The translations under genes were made by a program, and so were the position numbers. Of a stretch of DNA of 64,000 bases, positions 35,723-44,599 are shown one piece after another. Under the pieces are notes generated by a model that was not told the origin of the DNA, did not search any database, and saw only the letters and a list, made by a program, of their open reading frames with translations. Position 1 is the first letter of the stretch, and every line of letters starts with the position of its first letter. Source of the DNA: JAUICS01 sp964384335 (lineage in GTDB: Bacteria; Pseudomonadota; Alphaproteobacteria; Micavibrionales; Micavibrionaceae). The stretch covers positions 13,203-77,202 of the forward strand of contig CAYLKN010000007.1 of assembly GCA_964384335.1 (NCBI GenBank), in the 5' to 3' direction.

Positions 35723-37681
35723 ATGTGCGGTATAGCCGGTATTTTCGATTTTAAAAACAAAACGTCGCCAGAGGCGCTGAAAAATATTGCCGGTAATATG
35801 GCTCAATCAATGGTGCATCGCGGCCCTGACAGCGGTGGAAACTGGTCCGATCCGGAGTCCGGGCTGACGTTGTCGCACAGGCGGCTTTCAATTATTGACC
35901 TTTCCGCGGAAGGACATCAGCCAATGCAATCCCATTCCGGACGGTATGTCATCAGCTATAATGGCGAAATATATAATTTTTCTGAGTTGCGGGCAGATCT
36001 CGAAAAGCTCGGTGTTTCCTTTATATCCCGTTCAGACACCGAAGTTTTGCTGGCGGCCTTTGATCAATGGGGCGTAAGCCAGACTCTCCAAAAAATTAAT
36101 GGGATGTTTGCCTTTGCCTTATATGACAGGCGGCTTCTGAATTTACATCTTGTTCGTGACAGGCTCGGAAAAAAACCCCTTTATATGGGGTTAACGGAAA
36201 ATCATTTTATCTTTGCCTCGGAGTTAAAGGCCTTTCACGAATGCCCCTCGTTTCAGCCACGGATTAACCGGGACTCGCTTGCGCTTTACATGCGTTACGC
36301 ATACTATCCGGATCCTTTTTGTGTTTTTGAGGACGTATATTCTTTACCCCCCTCAACAGTCATGACAATCGGCCTTGAACACTTTGACCCCGGCATATAT
36401 ATGCCGGATCTTTTTGAACCGTACTGGTCTCTGAAAAGAGTTATAGAGGATACGCGCAATTCCGGCGATATGCGCAGTGAAAGCCAGACCATCGATGCAT
36501 TCGAAAAAGCCCTTTTCAAGGCGGTTGAAACAAGGATGGTTTCGGATGTTCCGCTTGGGGCTTTTCTGTCGGGAGGTCTTGATTCCTCTCTGGTTACGGC
36601 AATTATGCAGCACGTATCGCATAAACCCGTAAAAACATTCAGTGTAGGATTCTCGGAAACAGGGTATGACGAAGCCGCGCATGCAAGGAAAATAGCAGAA
36701 CATCTTGGGACTGAGCATTTTGAGACATGTTTAAGCGCCCGGGACGCACTGGATATAATCCCGGACCTTCCCAGAATTTATGACGAGCCTTTTGCAGACG
36801 CATCTCAAATTCCAACCGCACTGATATCGGCCTTTGCCAGAAAAGAGGTGACAGTTGCCCTTTCAGGTGATGGCGGAGATGAACTGATGGGCGGGTACCA
36901 GCGCCATTTTGCCATACCCCCTTTGTGGTCGAAACTGAAGCTTATACCCTATCCTTTGAGACTTCTGCTTTCCGGGATGATCGGCACTATGCCGGATGGT
37001 TTTATGAAATATCTGGGACGTTTTTCGCCACAGCTTGACGAAAAAATCGAGAAAATACAGAAAATCTTTCACAGTAAAAGCCCGGATGCGCTCTATCACG
37101 ATATTGTCAGCCACTGGAACACTCCGGAAACTCTTGTTCCAGTTTCAAATTCTTGCATGCCTCCCGTTATCGATCCCTCAACGGACATTGCAGACCTGAG
37201 ATTTGAGGAAATGGCCATGTACAAAGATTCCATTTCCTACCTGCCGGGGGATATACTGGTGAAAGTGGACAGGGCGTCAATGGCGCATAGCCTTGAAATG
37301 CGGGCACCTCTTCTCGATTACCGGCTCTTTGAATTTGCATGGCGCATGCCCCTTCACTACAAAATCAGAAACGGAAAAGGGAAATGGCTGCTTCGTCAGG
37401 TTTTAAGCCGCCATGTCCCGCAGGAACTTTTTGAAAGACCCAAACAGGGATTTTCGGTGCCGATCAGGGACTGGCTTAAAGGACCATTAAAAAGCTGGGC
37501 GGAACATCTCATGGATGAAAACCGCCTTAAAGAACAAAATTTGTTTAATACGGAGATGGTAAGGACTGAATGGGCTTCTTTTCTAAAAAACAAAAAATCG
37601 TCCGGAAACATCTCCCGTCTTTGGACCTTCCTGATGTTTCAGGCATGGTACGATACCTGGATTGATAAAAAAGGCGGCTAA
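35723..37681 (+). CDS. asnB: Glutamine-hydrolysing asparagine synthase (AsnB family)
   Basis: A 652-residue amidotransferase. The N-terminal Ntn domain starts MCGIAGIFDF with catalytic Cys2 and includes MVHRGPDSGGNW and SYNGEIYNFSELR. The C-terminal ATP-pyrophosphatase domain has GAFLSGGLDSSLVTAIM and VALSGDGGDELMGGYQRHF. It forms asparagine or another amide from an acid, ATP and glutamine. Family members of this length often lie in polysaccharide or secondary-metabolite clusters; here it is stand-alone, so primary asparagine synthesis is equally possible. It ends in a long hairpin. Confidence 0.9.
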   Translation: MCGIAGIFDFKNKTSPEALKNIAGNMAQSMVHRGPDSGGNWSDPESGLTLSHRRLSIIDLSAEGHQPMQSHSGRYVISYNGEIYNFSELRADLEKLGVSFISRSDTEVLLAAFDQWGVSQTLQKINGMFAFALYDRRLLNLHLVRDRLGKKPLYMGLTENHFIFASELKAFHECPSFQPRINRDSLALYMRYAYYPDPFCVFEDVYSLPPSTVMTIGLEHFDPGIYMPDLFEPYWSLKRVIEDTRNSGDMRSESQTIDAFEKALFKAVETRMVSDVPLGAFLSGGLDSSLVTAIMQHVSHKPVKTFSVGFSETGYDEAAHARKIAEHLGTEHFETCLSARDALDIIPDLPRIYDEPFADASQIPTALISAFARKEVTVALSGDGGDELMGGYQRHFAIPPLWSKLKLIPYPLRLLLSGMIGTMPDGFMKYLGRFSPQLDEKIEKIQKIFHSKSPDALYHDIVSHWNTPETLVPVSNSCMPPVIDPSTDIADLRFEEMAMYKDSISYLPGDILVKVDRASMAHSLEMRAPLLDYRLFEFAWRMPLHYKIRNGKGKWLLRQVLSRHVPQELFERPKQGFSVPIRDWLKGPLKSWAEHLMDENRLKEQNLFNTEMVRTEWASFLKNKKSSGNISRLWTFLMFQAWYDTWIDKKGG

Positions 37682-37736
37682 AGCAAATCGCGATCAAAAA
37701 GAATCGCTTTGCGATTTTTGATCGCCTGAATTTGCT
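37682..37736. terminator. Long interrupted hairpin between convergent genes
   Basis: Nested inverted repeats: AGCAAAT (37682) with ATTTGCT (37730), GCGATCAAA (37690) with TTTGATCGC (37717), and AATCGC (37702) with GCGATT (37711) around a TTT loop. Lying just after asnB and before the convergent phosphatase gene, it probably stops transcription or stabilises the 3' end; there is no clean T-run on the plus strand. Confidence 0.55.
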
Positions 37737-37750
37737 TGTCAATTCAATAA

Positions 37751-37817
37751 GTTAGGGCAAATTCACGCTTTTCAGATATAATCATAGTAATTATATTTGA
37801 ACACGATCTGCCCTAAC
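37751..37817. repeat. Spaced inverted repeat GTTAGGGCA / TGCCCTAAC
   Basis: Perfect 9-bp arms at 37751-37759 and 37809-37817 enclose about 49 bp that contain a smaller AT-rich dyad (ATATAAT / ATTATAT). The right arm covers the stop codon of the phosphatase gene. It could form the 3' end structure of that minus-strand transcript. Confidence 0.45.
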
Positions 37818-38550
37818 GGGAGACTTGAATGAATCGGTGGCTGTTCCCCTCAAGCACGAGAGCCGTCAGTGTGCCGTAAGCGTGCGCCCCCGTATCTATT
37901 CCTATGCGGTGCGGCTTTACCTGCGGTTCAGGGTAAATCGTGTGCCCGTGAACAACACATTTTTCAAGAGGCTTGTTATAGGATAGAAAGGGTTCCCGTA
38001 TCATTATAAGCTCGTCGGCATTCTGTCTGTCAAATGGAACGGAAGGGTTTACACCCGCGTGCGCAAAAAAGAAATCACCAATCGTAAAACTTGTCTTTAG
38101 CATATTCAGAAATTGCAAGTGACGTTGTGGAATATTTTGATTCAGCTCAAGTCTGGCTTTTTCCAGTTCCGAAATCATAAATGTGTTGAACCTGGCCTTG
38201 ACCCCATAGCTTTTCAGAGTTTCTAATCCTCCCCATTCAAGCCAGCCCATACCCGAATGAACATTTTCAGTATAGGTAAGCATTCCCTTTTCATGATTAC
38301 CAAGTAAAAAAATACGGTTAACCCCATCATCTAAATCATGGCGCATACAAAGATCGTCTAGAACTTCATAGCTTTGCAGTCCGCGATCAACATAATCTCC
38401 CAGATAGACAATCGTAACTGTCATCTGATCGTGTTTTGCCATATCTATGGCAATATTTTCATGCATTTTCTGAAGAAGGTCATATTCACCGTGAATATCT
38501 CCGATTGCGTAAACCCTCTGTCCCTCAGGTATTGAATAGTAAATCGTCAT
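37813..38550 (-). CDS. PP2A-like metallophosphatase
   Basis: A 245-residue calcineurin-like phosphoesterase. Metal-binding blocks are YAIGDIHGEYDLLQKMHENI, IVYLGDYVDRGLQSYEVL, IFLLGNHEKGMLTY and FFAHAGVNPS, with a late VVHGHTIYPEPQV. It belongs with bacterial PrpA/PrpB-type serine/threonine phosphatases and diadenosine tetraphosphatase-like enzymes; protein or nucleotide substrate cannot be decided from sequence. It is divergent from the ATP-grasp gene by 163 bp. Confidence 0.85.
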   Translation of the reverse strand: MTIYYSIPEGQRVYAIGDIHGEYDLLQKMHENIAIDMAKHDQMTVTIVYLGDYVDRGLQSYEVLDDLCMRHDLDDGVNRIFLLGNHEKGMLTYTENVHSGMGWLEWGGLETLKSYGVKARFNTFMISELEKARLELNQNIPQRHLQFLNMLKTSFTIGDFFFAHAGVNPSVPFDRQNADELIMIREPFLSYNKPLEKCVVHGHTIYPEPQVKPHRIGIDTGAHAYGTLTALVLEGNSHRFIQVSR

Positions 38551-38713
38551 TTTCAGTCTTTTTTGTCAAATTACATTTTTTGATTTTAATCATAAGTGTT
38601 ATAGTATAAATAATTAATTAAAAATATGATTATGGTATTGGATTTAAATCAATACACAGGAGTTGAAAGGCCTGATTTGATTTTTTTCCTGAATATGTGT
38701 ATACAGGACGGTA

Positions 38714-39673
38714 ATGGAACTCTGGGTTTTATACGGCGAGGATATCGAATCCGCAGCGGATTTGGCTTATGAAGCCAGGCGGATGATTTCCGAAGCAGAA
38801 AAAATGGGAATTAAGATCAGTGTCCTGAAACCTGACCAGTTCGACCTTTTTGTGACTGAGGAAAATAAAGAATCCATTCTTCTTGACGGAAATCTTATTG
38901 CAAAGCCTGATTTCTTTTTTCCATACATGGAACATAAATATCGCGGATATTTTTCCCTTGCAGTGGTAAGGCAGATGGAAATTCTTGGGGTGCCTCTCTT
39001 TAACAAGGCCGCGACGATACAGACTGTTGCCGACAAACTTCATACACACCAGGTTTTATCTGAAAACAATATGCCCACACCCGCAACCATGCTTGCCAAG
39101 TTTCCGGTTGATATTGATCTTATCTATAACACTGTAGGTTTTCCGGTTGTTGTAAAAACACTTCTGGGGCATAACGGAAGCGGTGTTTTTCTTATCGAGA
39201 ACAAGGAAGCATTTCTTGATCTTATGGAGCTTATCGGCGAAACCAATCCGAACATACAGCTTATTTTCCAGCAATACGTGTCTCAAAGTAAGGGCCGGGA
39301 TCTAAGGCTTTTCGTTGTTGACGGACAGGTTGTCGCCGCAATGGAAAGACGAGCACAGGAGGGTGCTTTTAAAGCAAACTATTCACAAGGGGGATCCGTC
39401 CACGAATTCATTCCCGATGACAATGCGCGGGAGCTAGCCATACAGACCGCCAGAATTCTTGATATTCAAGTTGCCGGTATTGACCTTCTTTTCTCTGAGG
39501 ATGGCGGCTATACCATATGTGAAGCCAACACATTCCCTGGTTTTAAGGGGCTTGAAAAAGCTACAAAGCAAAATATTCCCCGCGCTATTTTCAACGCCAT
39601 GTTAACCAGACTGGGGGAAGAGCCCGTTATGGACGATGAGGATATGAATATCCCGGTGGCGGCGGGGAATTAA
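38714..39673 (+). CDS. RimK-like ATP-grasp ligase
   Basis: A 319-residue ligase of the RimK/GshB type. After an N-terminal pre-ATP-grasp domain (residues 1-95), the ATP-grasp fold shows VADKLHTHQVLSENNMPTPATMLAKF, PVVVKTLLGHNGSGVFLIENKEAF, GRDLRLFVVDGQVVAAMERRAQEG, the FKANYSQGGSVHEF loop and the metal ligands ICEANTFPGFKGLEKAT. It joins a carboxylate to an amine, often adding glutamates to a protein or peptide; the acceptor is unknown. AGGA five bases upstream supports the ATG. The next gene is convergent. Confidence 0.85.
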   Translation: MELWVLYGEDIESAADLAYEARRMISEAEKMGIKISVLKPDQFDLFVTEENKESILLDGNLIAKPDFFFPYMEHKYRGYFSLAVVRQMEILGVPLFNKAATIQTVADKLHTHQVLSENNMPTPATMLAKFPVDIDLIYNTVGFPVVVKTLLGHNGSGVFLIENKEAFLDLMELIGETNPNIQLIFQQYVSQSKGRDLRLFVVDGQVVAAMERRAQEGAFKANYSQGGSVHEFIPDDNARELAIQTARILDIQVAGIDLLFSEDGGYTICEANTFPGFKGLEKATKQNIPRAIFNAMLTRLGEEPVMDDEDMNIPVAAGN

Positions 39674-39690
39674 GTTAGACAGTCCCGAAT

Positions 39691-41499
39691 CTATCGGTAT
39701 TCCCGAATGGCCTTAACCGCAGACTTTACCTTTAAATCAATCATCTTTTTACCGATTTCATCCGAGGCTTTATCCGGTTTTCCGCTATATCCATAGTCGT
39801 TGACAGCGTCCAGAAGAACCGGGTTCTGGCGAAAGCCTTCAGGATAAACATACATAATCTCGGACGTATCGCGGATCCCGGCATGGTATCCAATGTCCTC
39901 GTTTGAAAATCCCTGGCTAAGAAGCGTTTCAAACTGGTTATTGTTTTGGTAGTAATCGGCGACATGAATCACTTTTATATTTTCAGACTGCCACTTCTTA
40001 GAAAGGGCTTCGGCAACATTGTTTTGTCCGTCCTGGTTACCAAAACTGTCACCAAGAAATATTATTTTCTTAAAACCCTGTGATTTATAACTGCGCGCGG
40101 CATGTTCCAGAACCGATTCGTAAACATCAGCAGGAATTCCGACAGTGCCAGGATATCTGAGATGAAGTGTCGGTTCGGGTTCAAGCTCACCCTGCGGGAC
40201 GTAGGAGATAACGGGGGCAACCAGGGTCTTGCCAAGTTCCTGCGCGACTTTTTCGGACGTATACCTGACCACATAATTGTGTTTCCCCAAGACCATGTGC
40301 GGCCCGTTCTGCTCTGTCCCGCCGGTCGGTATAATGATGGTTTTAAACCCCCTGTCCATAGCCTGTCTGACTTCGGTCCAGGTTAATTCCTCAGTATGAA
40401 GCGAGGGCAATTGGTAATTCGCCGCCTGAATTTTTCTGTCTACATGAAAGAAAAAACCGTAAATGATTGTGAAAAAAATTATTATCAAGGCAACATTAAA
40501 GGCTTTCCGGCCGGAGCCCTCATCATTTCTGGTGAGTATTTTCCACGCATTCCTGACCGGTTTGAAGTAAAGCTCTTTAACTGAATTGAAAGGATTCGGT
40601 GTCTTTCCGGCAATCCCGTAATTCAGCTTCTCATACTGCCTTGGAACATAAAGAGTCCCGAACATCCAGTCCCAGAACGAAAAAATAAATCCCAGGTTCT
40701 TATCGAAGTGTTTCTCGGCTGAGCTGTGATGTATCTGATGCTGGGCAGGGCTTATGAAGATATAGCTTAGCCATGAAGGATAATTAAGCCAGATATGGGA
40801 ATGTCTTAAGTTGTATCCGACAATGTAAAAGACAAAAAGAACGATATTGACGCCATAAATACTTTTTGCCTCCGCCGCCTCACCGGTCAGATAGAAATAA
40901 CCTGCAATACCAAGCGATGTCAGGCAGATAGCTGTCAGGCCCGTAAAAAACAAATCCACCGGATGCATTCTGTAAACGGTGATCGGGGTCAATACTTCTG
41001 CGGAATGGTGCACCTGGTGAAACTGCCAGAGTACGGGAATCTTATGCTGGAAATAATGTGTTATAAAAATCGCAAAATCCAGAAGCAGAACACTCACAAT
41101 CGTATAGCCGATTGTGAAATATAAGTTCGCCGTAAACAAAGGATCGTCCGGAACGCCAAATATGTTTTGCAGAACGGCCAGGAAAGCAGCCGTAAAGAAA
41201 TGTGTGCTGACCATAAGCTGTGAAATAATACCAACATAAAGCAGGCTGTTAATTATAAAATACACATAATCCTGCCTGGCAGAGCGATGCAGAAAAACAT
41301 CCTTGTCAAAAATGTAGGAAAAAAGGCCCTTATCAATTTTTTCCGGCCGGTTTTCGGAGTTAATGAATCGATAGTAAAAAAAGACACAGACGGAAAGAAT
41401 GAAGGCAGTTGCGAGATATAACACAAATATACGCTCACTTGGTACGGCAATCCCGAACCAGCGTTCAAGCGTATTATCTTTGGTTACTTCTAAAAACAT
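39691..41499 (-). CDS. Fatty-acid hydroxylase/sterol desaturase fused to creatininase-like domain
   Basis: A 602-residue protein of two parts. Residues about 20-290 are a multi-helix membrane di-iron hydroxylase domain with the histidine boxes H148/H152, H161/H164/H165, RHSH (H233/H235) and HQIHH (H254/H257/H258). A further membrane helix (about 334-352) leads to a creatininase-like amidohydrolase domain (about 366-600): IIPTGGTEQNGPHMVLGKHN, RYPGTVGIP, IIFLGDSFGNQDGQNN and GYHAGIRDTSEIMYVYPE. The usual GTD metal-ligand block reads GKHN here, so activity may be altered. There is no internal stop or frameshift. The lipid substrate and the amide target are unknown; I know of no described enzyme with this pairing. 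Confidence 0.85.
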   Translation of the reverse strand: MFLEVTKDNTLERWFGIAVPSERIFVLYLATAFILSVCVFFYYRFINSENRPEKIDKGLFSYIFDKDVFLHRSARQDYVYFIINSLLYVGIISQLMVSTHFFTAAFLAVLQNIFGVPDDPLFTANLYFTIGYTIVSVLLLDFAIFITHYFQHKIPVLWQFHQVHHSAEVLTPITVYRMHPVDLFFTGLTAICLTSLGIAGYFYLTGEAAEAKSIYGVNIVLFVFYIVGYNLRHSHIWLNYPSWLSYIFISPAQHQIHHSSAEKHFDKNLGFIFSFWDWMFGTLYVPRQYEKLNYGIAGKTPNPFNSVKELYFKPVRNAWKILTRNDEGSGRKAFNVALIIIFFTIIYGFFFHVDRKIQAANYQLPSLHTEELTWTEVRQAMDRGFKTIIIPTGGTEQNGPHMVLGKHNYVVRYTSEKVAQELGKTLVAPVISYVPQGELEPEPTLHLRYPGTVGIPADVYESVLEHAARSYKSQGFKKIIFLGDSFGNQDGQNNVAEALSKKWQSENIKVIHVADYYQNNNQFETLLSQGFSNEDIGYHAGIRDTSEIMYVYPEGFRQNPVLLDAVNDYGYSGKPDKASDEIGKKMIDLKVKSAVKAIREYR

Positions 41500-41561
41500 C
41501 GCACACTATTCTTTTACACTTTAGCATGTATAGGGTTTTAAAACCGTTAAAATCACGCGCA

Positions 41562-41593
41562 AAAAAAGGCACAAAACCTTTTGTGCCTTTTTT
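41562..41593 (-). terminator. Intrinsic terminator between hppA and the fusion gene
   Basis: A near-perfect hairpin: AAAAAAGGCACAAAA against TTTTGTGCCTTTTTT around a two-base centre. Flanking A- and T-runs let it work in either direction. It lies upstream of the fusion gene and about 115 bp after the hppA stop, so it most likely ends hppA. Confidence 0.85.
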
Positions 41594-41707
41594 AAAAATG
41601 TATCTGAAGCAGGAGAAGGCTCAGTATTCCGAATTCATCCGATGCCGTTTTAAGAAACCCTTGAAGACTCTATAAAACGAACGGAATGAAGGTTCTGAGC
41701 CTGATAA

Positions 41708-43819
41708 TTAATAGCCTACAATAACCTTTGCCACGATTGCCACAAGAAGAATTGCCACAATGTTTGCAATTTTGATTAGCGGGTTAACCGCGGGTCCGGC
41801 AGTATCCTTGTACGGGTCGCCAACGGTATCACCGGTTACGGCTGCTTTATGGGCTTCGGAACCTTTACCGCCGTGATTTCCGTCCTCGATATACTTCTTG
41901 GCGTTATCCCATGCACCGCCACCCGATGTCATGGAAATCGCGACAAACAGGCCTGTCACAATCGTTCCCATCAACAATGCGCCCAGGGACTGGAATGCAT
42001 TTTCAAGATTACCGCTTATTCCCCAGATTACGAAGAAAAGCGCAACAGGAACGACGATCGGCAAAAGGGAAGGAACAATCATTTCCCTGATTGCAGATTT
42101 GGTCAGGAGATCAACCGCAGTGCTGTATTCCGGTTTTCCTGATCCGTCCATAATGCCTTTTATTTCGGCGAACTGACGGCGTACCTCTATAACCACGCTG
42201 GATGCCGCACGCCCGACGGCCGTCATCGACATCGCACCGAAAAGATAGGGAAGCAAGCCACCAACAAAAAGACCGATCACAACATACGGGCTTTGCAGAG
42301 GAAACTCGATATCTGCGAATTCAGGCAGGAAGTGTTTGATCTCTTCGGTAAAGGCAGCGAAAAGAACAAGAGCAGCAAGTCCGGCAGAACCGATGGCATA
42401 TCCCTTTGTAACGGCCTTGGTCGTGTTTCCAACCGCGTCCAGAATATCTGTTGTATTCCTTACATCCTCCGGCAGGTCCGCCATTTCCGCAATTCCGCCC
42501 GCATTGTCCGTCACGGGCCCGAAAGCATCAAGAGCAACAATCATTCCGGCCAGTGAAAGCATGGTGGTTGCGGCAATCGCAATACCGTACAGACCGGCAA
42601 AGCTGAAGGAAACAAAAATACCGGCACAGATTACAAGAACTGGCAACGCTGTCGATTCCAGGGAAATTGCGAGCCCCTGGATAACGTTTGTTCCGTGTCC
42701 TGTTTCCGATGCCTTTGCAACCGAACGGACAGGGCGGAAATTGGTTCCGGTGTAATATTCGGTGATCCACACAAACAGGCCAGTAACAGCCAGTCCTGTC
42801 AATGCGCAAAAGAAAAGATCGGCAACAGTTATAAATCCACCATTAACAAGAGGAAAGGCCGTATCAAAACCGATGTAAGCGAAAAATCCGCAGACAAGGA
42901 TAAGAGAGAAAACAGCACTTGCAATAAGGCCCTTGTAAAGGGCGCCCATTACGTTTTTGGAACCGCCCAGCCTGACAAAAAGCGTTCCGGCAATTGATCC
43001 TAAAATGCACAGCGCACCGATTATAATAGGTATAAGCATCATCTGATCAACAGCCGCTGGTAAAAACACACTGAAACCGATTAACATTGTGGCAACCACC
43101 GTAACGGCATACGTTTCGAAAAGATCGGCAGCCATCCCGGCACAATCACCGACGTTATCACCGACATTATCCGCGATAACGGCCGGATTACGGGGATCGT
43201 CCTCGGGAATACCGGCCTCAACCTTTCCAACCAGATCGGCACCCACATCGGCACCTTTTGTAAAAATTCCACCGCCCAGACGTGCAAATATTGATATGAG
43301 GGATGCGCCAAAGCCAAGGGCAACCAGGGCCTCAAGCGTGTCTCTCAACGCAAGGCCTGTCAGACCGGAGGATGTTTGTAATACAAGAAAATAGAGGGCA
43401 ACAGAGAGGAGTCCAAGACCAACAACCAGAAGACCTGTAACCGCCCCTGATTTAAACGCGATATCAAGAGCCTCTTTCAGACCTTTCGTAGCCGCCTGGG
43501 TTGTCCGCACATTGGCACGCACAGAAATATGCATGCCTATATAGCCTGCCAATCCCGAACTTACGGCACCGATAACAAAACCGACACCCACATGCCAGCC
43601 CAGAAGAAGAGTAAGGATAATGGTAACAACAATTCCGACCAGCCCAATCGTTTTGTATTGTCTGTTCAAATACGCGGACGCCCCTTCCTGAATGGCGGAG
43701 GCAATTTCCTGCATCTTTTCATTACCTGCATCAGCCTCAAGAATCTGCCGGGATCTAACATATCCGAATATCAGGGCAAACAACCCACAAATAAGAATAC
43801 CTGCGTAAAGCGGTGTCAT
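41708..43819 (-). CDS. hppA: Membrane-bound proton-pumping pyrophosphatase
   Basis: A 703-residue protein with about 16 membrane helices. It hydrolyses pyrophosphate and pumps protons out of the cytoplasm. The substrate motif GGGIFTKGADVGADLVGKVEAGIPEDDPRNPAVIADNVGDNVGDCAGMAADLFE is complete. The segment DAVGNTTKAVTKGYAIGSAGL carries Lys where K+-dependent enzymes have Ala, so this copy should be K+-independent. Such enzymes recycle biosynthetic pyrophosphate and are typical of Rhodospirillum-like alphaproteobacteria. Single-gene unit with its own terminator. Confidence 0.96.
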   Translation of the reverse strand: MTPLYAGILICGLFALIFGYVRSRQILEADAGNEKMQEIASAIQEGASAYLNRQYKTIGLVGIVVTIILTLLLGWHVGVGFVIGAVSSGLAGYIGMHISVRANVRTTQAATKGLKEALDIAFKSGAVTGLLVVGLGLLSVALYFLVLQTSSGLTGLALRDTLEALVALGFGASLISIFARLGGGIFTKGADVGADLVGKVEAGIPEDDPRNPAVIADNVGDNVGDCAGMAADLFETYAVTVVATMLIGFSVFLPAAVDQMMLIPIIIGALCILGSIAGTLFVRLGGSKNVMGALYKGLIASAVFSLILVCGFFAYIGFDTAFPLVNGGFITVADLFFCALTGLAVTGLFVWITEYYTGTNFRPVRSVAKASETGHGTNVIQGLAISLESTALPVLVICAGIFVSFSFAGLYGIAIAATTMLSLAGMIVALDAFGPVTDNAGGIAEMADLPEDVRNTTDILDAVGNTTKAVTKGYAIGSAGLAALVLFAAFTEEIKHFLPEFADIEFPLQSPYVVIGLFVGGLLPYLFGAMSMTAVGRAASSVVIEVRRQFAEIKGIMDGSGKPEYSTAVDLLTKSAIREMIVPSLLPIVVPVALFFVIWGISGNLENAFQSLGALLMGTIVTGLFVAISMTSGGGAWDNAKKYIEDGNHGGKGSEAHKAAVTGDTVGDPYKDTAGPAVNPLIKIANIVAILLVAIVAKVIVGY

Positions 43820-43925
43820 ACCAGTACCTTTCTTTTTTTAATTTATACTTTTTCTAGAAACACTAGTCAGTGAACATGCATAATAATAATAAAAAAGGCA
43901 AGAGGGAATAAGCCAAATAAAAAAA

Positions 43926-43949
43926 GCCTGCCGATATTACACGGCAGGC
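43926..43949 (-). terminator. Intrinsic terminator after the second fliL-like gene
   Basis: GCCTGCCG and CGGCAGGC pair across an 8-base loop; on the minus strand seven T residues follow directly. It lies 65 bp beyond the FliL-like stop, ending the nusB/FliL-like transcript before the hppA promoter region. Confidence 0.85.
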
Positions 43950-44013
43950 CGGGAGTGCGCAGTACTTCAGATAGAGACAATTCTGTGCTTTGCCTGATTG
44001 TAAATTATAAAAT

Positions 44014-44490
44014 TCAGGCCGGTCTTTGCTGAACGACCGTTAATAAAACGTCATTAACAATATCAGGACCAAGCAATTCCAGAGTAACTTTATTCAATCT
44101 TTCTTTTAAATATTTAACCTTGATTGCGCCGCCAGGATTGAGCGCAGTTTCTTTGTTAAGATATCCGTACATTTCCTGAATGAAGGCATCTTTTATTTTC
44201 GGTTGTACACTGTTTACAAACTGGCTGTGAAATGTACTTCTGACCTCAATGGCGACAATCATGCTGACCGTCTGAGAAAATCCGTTCTGATCGATTATGG
44301 GTAATATGAGTGGATCAAGTTCCACAAATTCGTAATTCGAAACCTTGATTTTGGGCTTTTCGGCTTTTTTAACTTCATCGACTTGATCCGTCTCGCTTGC
44401 TTCTGCAGGTTTCAGCACGTATGTGTACAGTCCGAAACCGGCTCCGCCGACTATTCCCAACACTAAAAATATTATAAATAACAATCGCAT
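44014..44490 (-). CDS. FliL-like membrane protein, second copy
   Basis: A 158-residue protein with one N-terminal membrane helix (LLFIIFLVLGIVGGAGFGLYTYVL), an acidic/Lys linker and a periplasmic domain (YEFVELDPLILPIIDQNGFSQTVSMIVAIEVRS, VQPKIKDAFIQEMYGYLNKE, ERLNKVTLELLGPDIVNDVLLTVVQQRPA). The domain order and the ending strand followed by a helix match FliL, though identity to the operon copy at 8.4-8.9 kb is low. It lies 109 bp after nusB, away from other flagellar genes. Motility or an unrelated envelope role are both open. Confidence 0.6.
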   Translation of the reverse strand: MRLLFIIFLVLGIVGGAGFGLYTYVLKPAEASETDQVDEVKKAEKPKIKVSNYEFVELDPLILPIIDQNGFSQTVSMIVAIEVRSTFHSQFVNSVQPKIKDAFIQEMYGYLNKETALNPGGAIKVKYLKERLNKVTLELLGPDIVNDVLLTVVQQRPA

Positions 44491-44599
44491 TTTATTCCCT
44501 AACTCGTATCTATACCAACACCCTAACCCTTAGTATAAATGCAATATGTTAACTCATGTTTAACAATCGTTAAAATTTTATGTAAATAATCTTACCTCC

